The notes: generated from the sequence alone by a model not told the origin. A DNA stretch of 64,000 bases from Geomicrobium sp. JCM 19039 (GCF_000698145.1 NZ_BAXB01000010.1:1-64000); one strand, 5' to 3'. Shown: positions 38,141 to 51,009, numbered from the stretch's first letter. Translations and numbers: made by a program.

Positions 38141-38845
38141 TTAGAAAATGAGTACGAATAAAAATGCACCAGCAATACCGCCAGCGATCGGCCCGAGTAT
38201 GGGTACCCAAGCATACGCCCAATCTGACGGTCCTTTTTTATCAATGGGAAGGATCGCATGTGCTAGCCGAGGACCGAGGTCACGTGCAGGGTTGATCGCA
38301 TAGCCGGTCGTACCGCCAAGAGACAAACCGATGGCAGCGATGAGTAAACCGACCGCAATGGGGTTTAAACCTTCTGTAAATGTATTTGCCCCAATTGCAA
38401 GTAAACCAAACACAAGTACTGCAGTTCCGATGAATTCGCTTCCAACATTGGACGGCAAGTGGCGAATGGCAGGGCCTGTCGCAAATACCCCAAGTTTCGT
38501 ACCCGGGTCTGGGGTTGCTTTCCAATGCGGATAGTAATGGAAAAAGACGATGACTGCTCCGACAAACGCTCCGACAACTTGCCCGATAATATAGCCAGGA
38601 ACTTGCGACCACGGGAAGTCACCAATCGCAGCAAAAGCTAAGGTTACAGCGGGGTTAATGTGGCCATCGCTCACGGTTCCTGATACGTATACACCGAGCG
38701 TAACCGCAAACCCCCAGCCTAAAGCGATAGCAATCCAACCTGCACCTTCCGCTTTTGATCCACGCAAACTCACAGCAGCAACGACACCAGCACCAAAAAT
38801 AATCAAGATCATCGTACCCATAAATTCTGCAATGATTTCTAACAT
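38141..38845 (-). CDS. glpF: glycerol facilitator, MIP family
   Basis: A 234-residue channel with six membrane helices. The two NPA-type signatures are INPAVTLAF in the first half and INPARDLGPRLA in the second (with the Asp that marks glycerol-type pores). It lets glycerol cross the membrane by diffusion. First gene of the glpFKD-glpP cluster, controlled by the upstream terminator and promoter. Confidence 0.95.
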   Translation of the reverse strand: MLEIIAEFMGTMILIIFGAGVVAAVSLRGSKAEGAGWIAIALGWGFAVTLGVYVSGTVSDGHINPAVTLAFAAIGDFPWSQVPGYIIGQVVGAFVGAVIVFFHYYPHWKATPDPGTKLGVFATGPAIRHLPSNVGSEFIGTAVLVFGLLAIGANTFTEGLNPIAVGLLIAAIGLSLGGTTGYAINPARDLGPRLAHAILPIDKKGPSDWAYAWVPILGPIAGGIAGAFLFVLIF

Positions 38846-38870
38846 CTCTCATCCTCCTTAAGCGAATAAT

Positions 38871-38926
38871 AAAAAAAGAGCAGCTCTTTTCACGTCATCC
38901 AGGGACTCCGTCAAAAAAGCTGCTCT
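38871..38926 (-). terminator. leader terminator before glpF, probable GlpP target
   Basis: On the minus strand AGAGCAGCT pairs with AGCTGCTCT with further T/A pairing, then a run of seven T. It sits in the untranslated leader of glpF, about 30-80 bases before the start, the classic place for GlpP antitermination. Confidence 0.8.
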
Positions 38927-38963
38927 CATGAGCTCATCAGCTTGTTTACATTAACTTGCCCCC

Positions 38964-39000
38964 ATTGTACACGGCGAACGTATACTTGTAAACGCATTCG
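38964..39000 (-). promoter_or_regulatory. glpF promoter with a cre-like site
   Basis: On the minus strand TTTACA (38992-38987), a 17-base spacer and TACAAT (38969-38964) form a sigma-A promoter. The plus-strand word TGTAAACGCATTCG (38987-39000) overlaps the -35 and matches the cre consensus TGWAARCGYTWNCW at 12 of 14 positions, suggesting repression by CcpA. Confidence 0.65.
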
Positions 39001-39141
39001 TAGTACTCAATATTGAAATATTAGGAAATTGTGGGACACCGTGAACGAGCTGTTCAATCTATCTTTATTCAGTTTAAGATGTTCCTAGAACACTATTTCT
39101 GCATTGTCATCGGGGTCAACTGGGTAAAGAAAAATTCTTAT

Positions 39142-40330
39142 TTAGTTGTTGATTTGTCCTTTCCCTGCTCGTAAGCTGACGAATACAATGAATATGGACA
39201 ACGTAGCGAGAATGAGAAGCGGTGCTTGCCAACTGCCAGAGAAGTCGTACGTGACGCCGAAAACCATTGGTCCGAATGCGGCGAGCAGATAACCAAATGC
39301 TTGTGCCATTCCAGAAAGCTTGGACGCTCCGATACTCGTAGAGGTTCTTAACGCAAACAGCATCATACTGAGGCCAAACCCGCTTCCACAAGCAATTCCC
39401 ATTAAGATGACCCATACAGGAATTAGAACGCCAGTATATAAACCGATGTTAGCGAGCAAAAAACATACTCCAATACCGATACCAATGATTCGTTGGTCTT
39501 TCATGCGACCAGCGAGGACAGGGATGATAAAGGTCATCGGGACGATGGCTCCTTGCATCATGGCAAGCATCCACCTGCAGACGTTGGCGTGTAGCCGTGT
39601 GTGGCAAGAAGTTGAGGCAACCAAGTCATCATTGTGTAATAGTGCAGCGATTGAATCCCCATAAAAGCTGTTACGCTCCAAGCGAGACGAGACCGCCATA
39701 ATGGGGTTTGAGCGGATGGCAAAACCGATCGGTTTGATTTTTATTTTTGGACAGTTGAACTCCCCAAACGACGAGGGCGAAGAAAACAACAAATCCCCAA
39801 ATGGCTAGAGAGCCATTCCAATTCAGTCCAGCGCGAGCGATCGGCTCACTCACTCCAGAGCCAATCGCGGCTACAATATTCATGGATATTCCATAAAGTC
39901 CAGTCACAAGGCCGATATGTAGCGGGAAGTTCTTTTTGACAATTCCAGGTAGCAACACGTTACCAACAGCAATGCCAGCACCGATAAACACCGTGCCAAT
40001 AAACAGTGCAGGTACATACATAAAATAACGAACACCGATTCCGATTGCAATAAATAGAAGTGCAGCAAACACAAGGCGCTCTGCCCCAACGCGCTCAGCA
40101 ATACGTGGAGCAAAAGGGGACAATAACGCAAATGCGAGCAAAGGAATTGTAGTTATGCTTCCGGCCACTGCATTAGAAAGCCCTAATCCTTCCTGAATGA
40201 ATGGCAAAAGTGGGCCGACAGAAGTCATAGGTGTCCGCAATGTTGAGGCTATGAGAATAATGCCAAGTAAAAGTACAAACCGTTCTGATTGATAGGGAGT
40301 GGGTTGATGTAGCGGGCGTTCTGTGTTCAT
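39142..40330 (-). CDS. CynX/NimT-type MFS transporter, frameshifted
   Basis: About 395 residues and 12 membrane helices when repaired. The ATG at 40330 follows GGAGGAG. The first half shows LIASTLRTPMTSVGPLLPFI, the CynX/NimT signature at the first helix. Frame breaks near 39690 and 39570 interrupt helices 7 and 8, which read SVTAFMGIQSLHYYTMMTWLPQLLA and MLAMMQGAIVPMTF once repaired. Substrates in this family range from cyanate to 2-nitroimidazole. None can be chosen here. Confidence 0.8.
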
Positions 40331-40609
40331 GTCGGTCTCCTCCTTCATACGGTTATTGTAAACGATTACTAATTGTCTGAACATCTATACTTTACGCATA
40401 AAAGAACGATTTGCAGCCTATGTGGACAAACGGTCACTAATTTATTGCGAAAGTAAGCGTTAGGAGTAAAACAGGCTGCCAAAAGCCAATCGATCTCCAG
40501 TGTGTGCGGGTGCAGAAACTGAACAGGCTATTGTATGACTTGTCCTTATGACTACGTGTCTGATCTTAGTAAAAACGGTCTATATAGAATGAGCGTAAGA
40601 TTTTCCTGA

Positions 40610-40951
40610 TTTGCGCTGTTGGGTGTTGGGTTGGAGGGATAGCGGTGTGCTAGGTGCTATTTTGCGCGCAGTTTGTTCCAACTGGAGCGCGGATGCAATG
40701 CCCATAAGCGAGCACCCTGTCGGCGCGCGCCGATGTCTTGTGGGTAATTCGGCGCAGGGATGTACACATGACCCGGTAATCTGTTACCGAGTTTGCTCAT
40801 TCTGTCCCTAGTTTAGGAGAATCTATCGCTTTTCCTGGGATTTCCCCCAACTTGAGAACAGTTCGTTCGCAACTCGAGCACAGTTTCCACTTTACGAAGT
40901 TTCCCATTGGTTTTTGAAGACATTTTTTCGTTCAACTTCTATAGATATGCT
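40610..40951 (+). repeat. long dispersed repeat, copy B
   Basis: Follows the same word order as copy A at 16387-16797, from GCGCTGTTGGG to GTTCAACTTCTATAG, but is about 70 bases shorter. The two copies lie 24 kb apart in the same direction and bracket the non-yer segment of the window. Confidence 0.7.
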
Positions 40952-41079
40952 GAGTTTTTGATCCTCCTGAATGGGGTTGTGTACTTAATAATCACTAATG
41001 GCAGAGCGTTGTACTCCGAACTATAACGGCCACTTCGGTAGTGAGACATCCCCGCCGTTCCACCCAAAACAGCTGAGGT

Positions 41080-41115
41080 TCAAATGCCTCAAATATGAAC
41101 TTTTGAGGCATTTGA
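41080..41115. other. perfect 14-base hairpin
   Basis: TCAAATGCCTCAAA pairs exactly with TTTGAGGCATTTGA around an 8-base loop. No T run follows, and there is no gene within 500 bases on the plus strand to terminate. Its role is unknown. Confidence 0.6.
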
Positions 41116-41348
41116 TTGAGCTAAATCTGTTTTTCTTAGCTTAGATTGTCACACAAACTTCTCGAGCGGTCACAAAAAGACATTTATAAGACGTTTGGCT
41201 CCTTAAATTGCCTCTTTCGAGAGGGGATTTGTCACTTAAAAGGGCAAGTGGAATTGACTGCTCTTGTCCTCTATGATGGGCAAGTCTTTTTCATCGGTGG
41301 GAAAAACCAAGTGTTTACCCGCATAAACCTGAAGGGCTGGCAACCATC

Positions 41349-41401
41349 GGCACCTCAGGTGCCGAAGCAAAACCGATCAGAGCTCGGCATGATTCATGTC
41401 G
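41349..41401 (+). repeat. palindromic GGCACC element, copy 3
   Basis: GGCACC-TCA-GGTGCC (41349-41363), then GAAGCAAAACCGATCAG and a second palindrome CGGCATGATTCATGTCG (41385-41401). It aligns end to end with the reverse complement of copy 2. Confidence 0.7.
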
Positions 41402-41611
41402 ATAACAAGCTGCGTTTTCCGTCGTAGAGCCACCTGTACCCATGTGGGCTCCATCTGTGATCAAGTTAGCCAACTAACCCTACATCGTGGGGACGTTAGT
41501 GCCAACTGATGTTGTTATGGCAGACCTGACTGTCGATAAAAGGTCATTCGTCATTTAATTGCATTAATGGAACTGATGAGAGGAAAAACGCACACTAGGG
41601 TATTAAAACAA

Positions 41612-41655
41612 AAGAAGGGAAGGGGCTGTACATACAGCCCCTTCCCCTTCTTCTA
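41612..41655 (-). terminator. rho-independent terminator after the FMN reductase gene
   Basis: A long stem AGAAGGGGAAGGGGCTGTA with its near-complement around a 3-base loop, ending in T residues on the minus strand. Confidence 0.85.
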
Positions 41656-41658
41656 AAA

Positions 41659-42210
41659 TTATTGCTCCGTGTTTAATCCTTTGATCCAGTTCGTTACATT
41701 GCTTACAACCGTATCGAGATACTGAACGGTCCCTTCATCTGTAAGTTGTCCGTTTTCATCTAATTTCGTGTGTACCGCACCGATATAAACTTCATTTCCA
41801 GGTAGTACAGGTGAGGCAAGGCCAGGCGCAAAGAGAATGTCACGCAAGTGGGCTTGGGCTTTTACCGATCCTAAGTTTCCCATAGAAGCTCCGATGATCC
41901 ATGAAGGTTTCCCGATCATTACTTTGTCAACTCGGGACAGCCAGTCAATGGCATTTTTTAGAGCGGCAGGAATCGTCGCGTTGTGTTCAGGTGTTACCCA
42001 AAGAACGGCATCCGCTGACTTCACTTCTGCTTTGAAGTTGACGACCGCGTCCGTCGGTGTGTTTTCTGTATCTTGATTGTACAAGGGAAGGTCGGCGATG
42101 TTTAGGATATTCATATCCATTTTATCTGTATAGCGTTCCTTCATATATTTTGACACGTGCATGTTGTAGGAGTCTTTTCTTGTACTACCTACGATAACTG
42201 CAATTTTCAT
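41659..42210 (-). CDS. NADPH-dependent FMN reductase family protein
   Basis: A 183-residue flavodoxin-like protein. It has IAVIVGSTRKDSYNMHVSKY with the FMN phosphate loop near residue 9, WVTPEHNATIPAALKNAIDWLSR, the canonical motif around 70-90, and GASMGNLGSVKAQAHLR. It reduces FMN, quinones, azo compounds or chromate, depending on the member. GGAGG precedes the ATG. Confidence 0.9.
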   Translation of the reverse strand: MKIAVIVGSTRKDSYNMHVSKYMKERYTDKMDMNILNIADLPLYNQDTENTPTDAVVNFKAEVKSADAVLWVTPEHNATIPAALKNAIDWLSRVDKVMIGKPSWIIGASMGNLGSVKAQAHLRDILFAPGLASPVLPGNEVYIGAVHTKLDENGQLTDEGTVQYLDTVVSNVTNWIKGLNTEQ

Positions 42211-42304
42211 GATTAATATCCTCCAATAACCTATCGTAAATTCAATCGTGTATTTTACACCGATATGAATGAAAAATCCAGTTGTCTGTTTGAATGCACG
42301 AAAA

Positions 42305-42327
42305 AGACTCCTTACAAAAGGAGTCTA
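42305..42327 (-). terminator. rho-independent terminator after the cupin gene
   Basis: AGACTCCTT pairs with AAGGAGTCT around a 4-base loop, then TTTTT on the minus strand. It overlaps the last codon of the cupin gene. Confidence 0.85.
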
Positions 42328-42684
42328 GGTTGAATAATAGAGGAGGGGGATCGTGTTGTGAAGATCAATCCCTTCAATAGATAGAACGACCATTCCATCA
42401 TTTGTGCCTGAGGCGTGTTTTTCACCTTCAGCAAAAAAGGCCGCTTGTCCAGCTCGAATTTCCGTTGGCGTGGCGTCAGAACCGCTAACCCAACCACTTC
42501 CTTGAACGACGAGAAACAGTTGATCGGGATTGGCTTCGTGTTCTGGAATGGTTTGATTGGCTTCTAATGTGAGCATGGCCATGCGAATATGCGCAGCATT
42601 ACGGATGATTGGTGTTAAAATAAATGAAGAATCGTCCATTGTCATTTCTTTTCCGACAGAGGAGTCACACGTTACAATTTGCAT
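42325..42684 (-). CDS. small cupin-domain protein
   Basis: 119 residues, one cupin beta-barrel. The first motif appears in NQTIPEHEANPDQLFLVVQGSG with metal-ligand His and Glu. The second is GQAAFFAEGEKHASGTNDG with the final His. The substrate is not predictable. AAAGGAGCTTTAG precedes the start. Confidence 0.8.
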   Translation of the reverse strand: MQIVTCDSSVGKEMTMDDSSFILTPIIRNAAHIRMAMLTLEANQTIPEHEANPDQLFLVVQGSGWVSGSDATPTEIRAGQAAFFAEGEKHASGTNDGMVVLSIEGIDLHNTIPLLYYST

Positions 42685-42832
42685 GTGATGAACTAAAGCT
42701 CCTTTCTATAGAAAGGGATGGGTTGGCTCCGTTATAATCATTCGACAAAACCCGCGCAAATCCTGCAACAATATTGGTGGGAGGATTACCAGAAGTTTTT
42801 TCTGCATAATTATTAAGAATGTAGTGGAATTC

Positions 42833-42841
42833 TGCTATAAT
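42833..42841 (+). promoter_or_regulatory. candidate extended -10 promoter for pcrB operon
   Basis: TGCTATAAT forms an extended -10 about 130 bases before pcrB. The -35 (AAGAAT) is weak. Between it and pcrB is a 26-codon frame (42864-42944) of doubtful value. Confidence 0.5.
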
Positions 42842-42970
42842 GAAAGGCTGAGGAATGTAATAAATGAACAACACAAGGATAGATAACACGGTTACTCACG
42901 TGATGAGAGTTCGAGAGAATCGATATCGACACAGGGCGGGGTAGCAAAGCTCGAAGCGGAGGCTTTCGTA

Positions 42971-43672
42971 ATGATTCAACAAGAGATAAAAACGTGGCGT
43001 CATGTGTTTAAAGTAGACCCGGCGCGCTCATTTTCAGAAGAATGGCTTGCAGATATATGTGAGTCAGGGACAGATGCAATAATTGTCGGTGGCAGCGATG
43101 GGATTACCATCGATAATGTGACAGAATGTTTAGCAGCAATTCGAAGGTATTCAGTCCCTTGTGTTCTTGAAGTAACGGAATTAGAAGCTTTAACTCCGGG
43201 GTTTGATGCTTACCTCATCCCTGTAGTGTTAAATTCTCACAATCCCGCTTTTATTAGTGGCCTTCACCAACAAGCATTAAAAGCTCATGGTCCACTACTC
43301 GATATGGCAGATGTGATTGGAGAAGGGTATTGCATCTTAAATCGAGATTCAAGTGCAGCAAAGCGAACGAACTCAGATACAGCGCTTGACATCGACGACA
43401 TTGAAGCCTTTGCCCGTTTTTCAGATACTGTGCTTCGAATGCCGATCTTTTATTTAGAATACAGTGGAACCTATGGCAGTGAGCACGTCGTCAAAAAAGT
43501 GAGTGAGACATTGAACCAGGCACAACTTTTTTATGGCGGTGGCATTAAAAATGCAGAGCAGGCGCGAAAGATGGCAAGCTTTGCGGACACGATTGTCGTT
43601 GGAAATGCGATTTACGAAGACAAAGAAGAAGCGTTAAAAACGGTCCAAGCTGTCCGTGAACTGAAAGCATAA
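42971..43672 (+). CDS. pcrB: heptaprenylglyceryl phosphate synthase
   Basis: 233 residues of the GGGP/PcrB TIM-barrel family. It joins heptaprenyl diphosphate to sn-glycerol-1-phosphate. Visible segments are [45 protein letters not shown] and the phosphate loop [15 protein letters not shown] with [17 protein letters not shown] precedes the ATG. It starts the operon pcrB-pcrA-ligA-camS, the standard Bacillus order. Confidence 0.95.
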   Translation: MIQQEIKTWRHVFKVDPARSFSEEWLADICESGTDAIIVGGSDGITIDNVTECLAAIRRYSVPCVLEVTELEALTPGFDAYLIPVVLNSHNPAFISGLHQQALKAHGPLLDMADVIGEGYCILNRDSSAAKRTNSDTALDIDDIEAFARFSDTVLRMPIFYLEYSGTYGSEHVVKKVSETLNQAQLFYGGGIKNAEQARKMASFADTIVVGNAIYEDKEEALKTVQAVRELKA

Positions 43673-43686
43673 GGGGGGGAAGTGCG

Positions 43687-45885
43687 ATGTATGACGATCG
43701 CGTACAACAGCTACTCACTGGATTAAATAAAGAACAGTCAGAAGCTGTCACAACGACCGAAGGCCCACTGCTCATTATGGCAGGAGCAGGAAGTGGAAAA
43801 ACCCGAGTGCTTACGCATCGGATTGCCTATTTAATTCGTGAAAAAGGATTGGCTCCTTGGAATATTCTTGCGATTACGTTTACGAATAAAGCTGCAAGAG
43901 AAATGCAAGAGAGGGTCGGTAAATTAGTGAGTGGTGTGGCAGATGACATTTGGATGTCAACGTTTCACTCATTATGCGTACGAATTCTTAGAAGAGATGT
44001 CGACCGGATCGGGATAAACCGGAACTTCTCTATTTTAGATAGTACGGATCAGCAGTCTGTCATCAAGCAGATTTTAAAGGATCAGAATCTTGATTCCAAA
44101 AAATTCCCTCCTCGCACGTTGCTCGGCATGATTAGCGGCGCAAAAAATGAATTGATTACTGCAAAGCAGTATGCAAAAAAAGCAGAGGGACCGCTTGAGG
44201 AAGTGGCTCGAGATGTGTACTTAGAGTACAGCAAGCGACTGAGAATTAACCATTCGCTTGATTTTGACGATCTGATTATGATGACGATCCGACTGTTTAA
44301 TGAAGTGCCAGAGGTGCTTGGCTATTATCAACGCAAATTTCAATACATTCATGTCGATGAGTATCAAGATACAAACCGCGCACAATATGAACTAGTAAGG
44401 CTGCTCGCTGAGCGTTACAGAAACCTTTGTGTTGTTGGGGACTCTGATCAGTCGATTTATAAATGGCGGGGTGCAGATATTAAAAACATCCTTTCATTCG
44501 AGCAAGATTACAGTGATGCACGTGTGATTTTGCTAGAGCAGAACTATCGCTCATCGAAAACCATTTTAACGGCTGCTAACGAAGTGATTCGAAACAACGG
44601 AGGCCGTCGCGCAAAAAACCTATGGACAGAAAATGATGACGGCATGAAGATCCAATTGCAAGAAACGATGGATGAACGGGAAGAAGCTTTTTATGTTGTT
44701 GATCGAATTAAGGAAGCCGTTCGGGATAAAGACCGTTCTTATCAAGACTTTGCAATTTTGTATCGGACGAATGCGCAATCACGTGTGATTGAGGAGATGT
44801 TCGTAAAGTCGAATATTACGTACCAAATGATCGGCGGCACAAAATTCTATGACCGTAAAGAAATTAAAGATGTTCTCGCTTATTTACGTGTAATTGCGAA
44901 CCCAAATGACGATATTAGTCTCATGAGAATCATTAATGTACCGAAACGAGGCATCGGCGCAACGACCGTTGATCGTGTTGCTTCATATGCAGTGAGTCAG
45001 GAGATGAGCATGCATACAGCACTAATGGAAGCTGAACATATCGGCCTGTCCGCTGCTGTAACAAAAAAACTACGAAGCTTTGCGGAAATGCTAGATGGTT
45101 GGATTCAGCAACAAGACTATCTTTCCGTCGTTGAGCTCGTCGAACAAGTACTTGAGAAATCGGAGTACCGTGAAGCATTAAAAACGGAGAATACGTTGGA
45201 GTCACAAAGTCGTTTAGAGAACATTGATGAATTTCTCACCGTTGCGCAGGAGTTTGAAAAAACAAACGATGATAAATCGTTAATCGCATTTCTCACCGAT
45301 CTGGCACTTGTAGCAGACATTGACCGTCTCGATGAGCCGGAAGTAGGGGATCGTGGAGCGGTGACGATGATGACCCTTCATGCTGCGAAAGGCCTTGAGT
45401 TTCCGGTCGTTTTTCTCATTGGGATGGAAGAGGGCATTTTCCCGCACAGCCGGTCGCTGTTTGAGGAAGAAGAGATGGAAGAAGAACGACGGTTGGCGTA
45501 TGTGGGAATGACGAGGGCAGAAGAGGAATTGTATTTGTCTAGATCGTCCACGCGCACGTTGTATGGGCGTACGCAAATGAACCCAAGCTCTCGGTTTATT
45601 AATGAAGTGCCAACGGAGTTGTTTGAAGAACAGCCGGAAAAAGTGGAGCAACCGCGTAGTAGGAATGCTCACCAACAGAGACGAACACGTCTAAAAGCGA
45701 CAACGCAAACCGGTGGTGACGCGCTAGCGTGGACGGTCGGAGATAAGGCCCAACATCGCAAATGGGGGCAAGGGACGGTTGTATCTGTGAAAGGTGAAGG
45801 GGAAAATCAAGAACTTGACATCGCATTTCCTAATGAAGGAATTAAACGGCTTGTCGCTAAATTTGCGCCCATTACTAAATCGTAG
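43687..45885 (+). CDS. pcrA: ATP-dependent DNA helicase PcrA
   Basis: 732 residues, the SF1 UvrD/Rep/PcrA helicase of Gram-positives, needed for rolling-circle plasmid replication, repair and removal of RecA. It has Walker [16 protein letters not shown], motif [10 protein letters not shown], motif [17 protein letters not shown], motif [14 protein letters not shown] and motif [16 protein letters not shown]. The C-terminal Tudor-like domain (about 680-730) includes [17 protein letters not shown], the part that binds RNA polymerase. The gene is unbroken. Confidence 0.97.
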   Translation: MYDDRVQQLLTGLNKEQSEAVTTTEGPLLIMAGAGSGKTRVLTHRIAYLIREKGLAPWNILAITFTNKAAREMQERVGKLVSGVADDIWMSTFHSLCVRILRRDVDRIGINRNFSILDSTDQQSVIKQILKDQNLDSKKFPPRTLLGMISGAKNELITAKQYAKKAEGPLEEVARDVYLEYSKRLRINHSLDFDDLIMMTIRLFNEVPEVLGYYQRKFQYIHVDEYQDTNRAQYELVRLLAERYRNLCVVGDSDQSIYKWRGADIKNILSFEQDYSDARVILLEQNYRSSKTILTAANEVIRNNGGRRAKNLWTENDDGMKIQLQETMDEREEAFYVVDRIKEAVRDKDRSYQDFAILYRTNAQSRVIEEMFVKSNITYQMIGGTKFYDRKEIKDVLAYLRVIANPNDDISLMRIINVPKRGIGATTVDRVASYAVSQEMSMHTALMEAEHIGLSAAVTKKLRSFAEMLDGWIQQQDYLSVVELVEQVLEKSEYREALKTENTLESQSRLENIDEFLTVAQEFEKTNDDKSLIAFLTDLALVADIDRLDEPEVGDRGAVTMMTLHAAKGLEFPVVFLIGMEEGIFPHSRSLFEEEEMEEERRLAYVGMTRAEEELYLSRSSTRTLYGRTQMNPSSRFINEVPTELFEEQPEKVEQPRSRNAHQQRRTRLKATTQTGGDALAWTVGDKAQHRKWGQGTVVSVKGEGENQELDIAFPNEGIKRLVAKFAPITKS

Positions 45886-45899
45886 AAAGGAAGACGTGC

Positions 45900-47910
<2,011 letters not shown>

Positions 47911-47945
47911 GTCAATGAAATGAATACGGAGAGGAGCTGCTAGGT

Positions 47946-49145
47946 ATGAGAAACGCGCTCATCATCCCACTTTTTGCGATGATGCTCATGTTCTTAGCAG
48001 GATGTATGGCTTTTCTAGAACCAGAGGAAGAGGCAGACACAGAAGCGGAAGAGGCGGAAAACTCGGCGGAAGTGAGTGGGGAAATCCCAAGCTTATCGAA
48101 CTATTATCGAACGATCTTTCGCGACGGATCTTATGAGCCGGGGCATGCAAGAGGATTTGGGACAGCGATGGTTCATAATCGCCACGACCTTGAACGATTA
48201 GAAGTGGGCTTAAGTGAGATTGCTTCGGAAACATTTTCACCTGAAGAATATTTTATTCAAGAAGGTCAATTTATTCAGCGGAACGTGCTTAACAGCTGGT
48301 TGCGTCGCCTTGATGAAACCGAAGACGAAGATGGCAATATGGAAAACCCTAACGGTTTAAACCCACCTCTTGGTGAAGGGGAAACACTCGTTGAGCGAGA
48401 GCGTAATGCACCGAGAGTGTTATCTCACTTAACCGAACATAATTTTATGAGAGAAACGAGTGAAGGTGACCTTGCTGTAGCAGGGGTAGCGGTTGCCATC
48501 TCGTTAAACTCGGTGTATACATTTACCGTTGAAGATGAAGAAGGCCTACACGGTCCATTTGATGAAGAGTTATCAGAGGAAGAGCTGGATGCGGCAAGAG
48601 ACCGAATATCTGAAGAAGTCGTTGAACGGCTACGTGAATCTCACGACGGAACCGATGGCGTCAACTTGGATGAAATGCCAATTGTTGTGGCCGTCTATCA
48701 TGAAGCTGTTCGCGAATCAACAACGCCAGGGGAATTTGTCAGCTATGCGGTTGCCGATCCGGGCAGTAGCCTTGGAGGTTGGACCGAGCTGGATGAGACG
48801 CATCACTTCTTCCCATCTAATGCGGCGTCTGATGCAGTTACGGGTGACGCAGACCGATTTAACGAATTTCATATGGAGTTAAACAGCTACTTCGATGATC
48901 ATATTGGCGCTACCGCCATCGGATATTATCAAAACAGTGAGCTGAGAGAACTAACCATTACGGTTCCGATTCGTTTCCAAAGTAAGATGGAAACGATCGC
49001 TGTTACTCAACAAGTGGCAAGCTTAATTGATGAGCGCTTCTCATCCAATGTTGATATTGTCGCGAAGGTAAGAAGCAACGATCAGCAAGAAGCATTAATT
49101 AGGCGCCCAGCAGGCGAAGAAGTTGATGTGTATATTTACGATTAA
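47946..49145 (+). CDS. camS: CamS-family lipoprotein (YerH)
   Basis: 399 residues. The signal peptide ends in lipobox LAGC (about residue 20), followed by an acidic stretch (PEEEADTEAEEAENS) that keeps the folded domain away from the membrane. The CamS domain includes YYRTIFRDGSYEPGHARGFG and later NSYFDDHIGATAIGYYQNSEL. In enterococci, the signal peptide of such proteins gives a sex pheromone. The host role is unclear. It is the last gene of the pcrB-pcrA-ligA operon. Confidence 0.9.
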   Translation: MRNALIIPLFAMMLMFLAGCMAFLEPEEEADTEAEEAENSAEVSGEIPSLSNYYRTIFRDGSYEPGHARGFGTAMVHNRHDLERLEVGLSEIASETFSPEEYFIQEGQFIQRNVLNSWLRRLDETEDEDGNMENPNGLNPPLGEGETLVERERNAPRVLSHLTEHNFMRETSEGDLAVAGVAVAISLNSVYTFTVEDEEGLHGPFDEELSEEELDAARDRISEEVVERLRESHDGTDGVNLDEMPIVVAVYHEAVRESTTPGEFVSYAVADPGSSLGGWTELDETHHFFPSNAASDAVTGDADRFNEFHMELNSYFDDHIGATAIGYYQNSELRELTITVPIRFQSKMETIAVTQQVASLIDERFSSNVDIVAKVRSNDQQEALIRRPAGEEVDVYIYD

Positions 49146-49163
49146 CTGACGAGGGTTAAGCAA

Positions 49164-49193
49164 TTGCTTGCTCTAGTATGTGTTTGGTATACT
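49164..49193 (+). promoter_or_regulatory. sigma-A promoter of gatCAB
   Basis: TTGCTT (49164-49169), an 18-base gap and TATACT (49188-49193), about 70 bases before gatC. Confidence 0.65.
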
Positions 49194-49210
49194 TTAAGAA
49201 TGTTTAGCGA

Positions 49211-49236
49211 AAACTTGGCGCTTTGCCAAGTTTTTC
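49211..49236 (+). terminator. terminator-like hairpin in the gatC leader
   Basis: AAACTTGGC pairs with GCCAAGTTT around five bases, then TTTC. It lies downstream of the gatC promoter and 30 bases before the gatC start, so it could end the camS transcript or attenuate gatCAB. Confidence 0.6.
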
Positions 49237-49265
49237 TAATGATAAGCCAACGCGGGGGTGAAGAG

Positions 49266-49556
49266 ATGTCTAAGATCTCAAAAGAACAAGTTCAGCATGT
49301 TGCTGATCTTGCCAGACTTACGTTTAACGAAGATGAAATTGAAGATTTCACAAAACAAATGAGTAAGATCATTGAGTACGCTGAAGTGCTCAATGAATTA
49401 GATACGGAGAATGTAGAACCGACAACACATGTAATGGATGTGAGAAACGTTTTGCGAGCAGATGAAGTGAAACCTTCATTAGATCGTGAAGATGCACTAA
49501 AGAATGCGCCAAAACAAAAAGACGGGCAATTTGAAGTGCCGTCTGTCCTCGAATAA
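49266..49556 (+). CDS. gatC: aspartyl/glutamyl-tRNA amidotransferase subunit C
   Basis: 96 residues from the ATG at 49266 with GGGGTGAAGAG upstream. It has [20 protein letters not shown] and the C-terminal FEVPSVLE. It forms a belt around GatA and GatB in the enzyme that converts Glu-tRNA(Gln) to Gln-tRNA(Gln). The longer frame from 49164 overlaps the promoter and is rejected. Confidence 0.95.
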   Translation: MSKISKEQVQHVADLARLTFNEDEIEDFTKQMSKIIEYAEVLNELDTENVEPTTHVMDVRNVLRADEVKPSLDREDALKNAPKQKDGQFEVPSVLE

Positions 49557-49570
49557 GGAGTGAACAAGCG

Positions 49571-51009
49571 ATGAGTTTCTTTGATGAAACATTGTCTTCA
49601 TTACATACGAAGATAAAAAATAAAGAAGTAACGGTAACAGAGCTCACAAAGGCTTCTTTTGACCAGATTAAAGCAACTGATGATAAAATCCATGCATTTC
49701 TTACGCTAGATGAAGAGCGTGCGATGGCAAAAGCAGCTGAATTGGACAAGCAAGACGCAGATCACCTGTTGTATGGTATTCCTGCCGGGATTAAGGACAA
49801 TATTGTTACGAAAGGGTTGCGTACAACGTGTGCGAGCCAGTTGCTTGATAACTTTGAGCCCGTCCATGATGCGACGGTCATGAACCGTTTAAACGATGCG
49901 AATATCGTTTCTGTCGGCAAGCTGAACATGGATGAGTTTGCTATGGGTTCATCTAATGAGAATTCTGGATACGTGACAGCGCGGAACCCTTGGAACACCG
50001 ATCATGTTCCTGGAGGGTCAAGCGGGGGATCAGCAGCCGCGGTAGCCGCAGGACAAGTTCCGTTTGCTCTTGGATCAGATACAGGTGGTTCCATTCGCCA
50101 ACCGGCCTCTTTTTGTGGTGTCGTGGGCTTAGCGACGTACGGCCGTGTTTCACGTTTTGGCCTCGTTGCGTTTGCCTCTTCCCTAGATCAAATTGGTCCG
50201 ATTACAAGAACCGTTGAAGACAATGCTTATGTGCTTCAACAAATTGCAGGTCATGACCCCCTCGACTCGACATCTGCCCATATGGATGTGGCCGACTATA
50301 CTAAAGGAATCGACGGCGGCGTTGAAGGCTTGAGAATAGCTGTACCGAAAGAATACCTCGGTGAAGGTGTCGATGAGGGCGTTAAAGCGCGCATCCAAGA
50401 AGCGTTACAAAAACTTGAAGAGCTTGGAGCTTCTTGGGAAGAAGTGTCATTGCCAAACTCCAAATACGCTGTCGCCGCTTATTATTTGCTCGCTTCATCA
50501 GAAGCTTCCGCGAACCTTGCCCGCTTTGATGGCGTTCGTTACGGTGTTCGAAAAGAAGGCACAGATCTTCTCGATTTGTACAAGAAATCAAGAAGCGAAG
50601 GCTTCGGTGATGAAGTGAAGCGCCGCATTATGCTCGGAACATTTGCCCTTAGCTCTGGTTACTATGATGCGTACTATAAGAAAGCACAAAAGGTTCGCAC
50701 ACTCATTCGGGAGGACTATGAGCAAATTCTCCACAGCTATGACGTGATTTTAGGACCAACCGTGCCGACAACCGCGTTTAAAGTCGGAGAGAATACCGAT
50801 GACCCGTTAACGATGTATTTAAAGGACTTGCTGACCATCCTGTAAACCTTGCAGGTAACCCAGCCATTTCAGTTCCTTGCGGCTTCTCCGATGGCTTACC
50901 GGTTGGCTTACAGCTTATCGCTAAACCGTTCGAAGAGCGCACGTTGTACAAAGTGGCCTATGCGTATGAACAGGCCACACAATTTACGAAAGAAAAGCCG
51001 CAGCTATAG
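49571..51009 (+). CDS. gatA: aspartyl/glutamyl-tRNA amidotransferase subunit A, frameshifted near the end
   Basis: About 480 residues when repaired. It is the amidase that releases ammonia from glutamine. Catalytic Lys is in [11 protein letters not shown], and the cis-Ser and nucleophile Ser lie in [16 protein letters not shown] and [15 protein letters not shown]. The raw frame stops at 50845. One C near 50841 restores [19 protein letters not shown] to a stop at 51009. Essential in most Bacillus, so sequence error is likely. Confidence 0.95.

Larger units (their letters stand above)
40385..41600. other. gene-poor island with dispersed repeats
   Basis: About 1.2 kb without a supported gene. 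The open frame at 41146-41427 has no ribosome binding site and overlaps the palindromic element. The island holds long repeat copy B, a perfect 14-base hairpin, and copy 3 of the palindromic element, so it mirrors the island at 16.1-17.3 kb. Confidence 0.6.

Noticed and set aside
41146..41427. Plus-strand frame of 93 codons
   Set aside because: No ribosome binding site. Its end is the palindromic element, and the sequence does not resemble any protein I know.
42864..42944. 26-codon frame between the promoter and pcrB
   Set aside because: It has a weak ribosome site and a highly basic sequence with no known family. It may be chance, so I left it out as a gene.
49390..49749. Minus-strand frame of 119 codons over gatC-gatA
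   Set aside because: It is the shadow of two well-supported genes on the plus strand.
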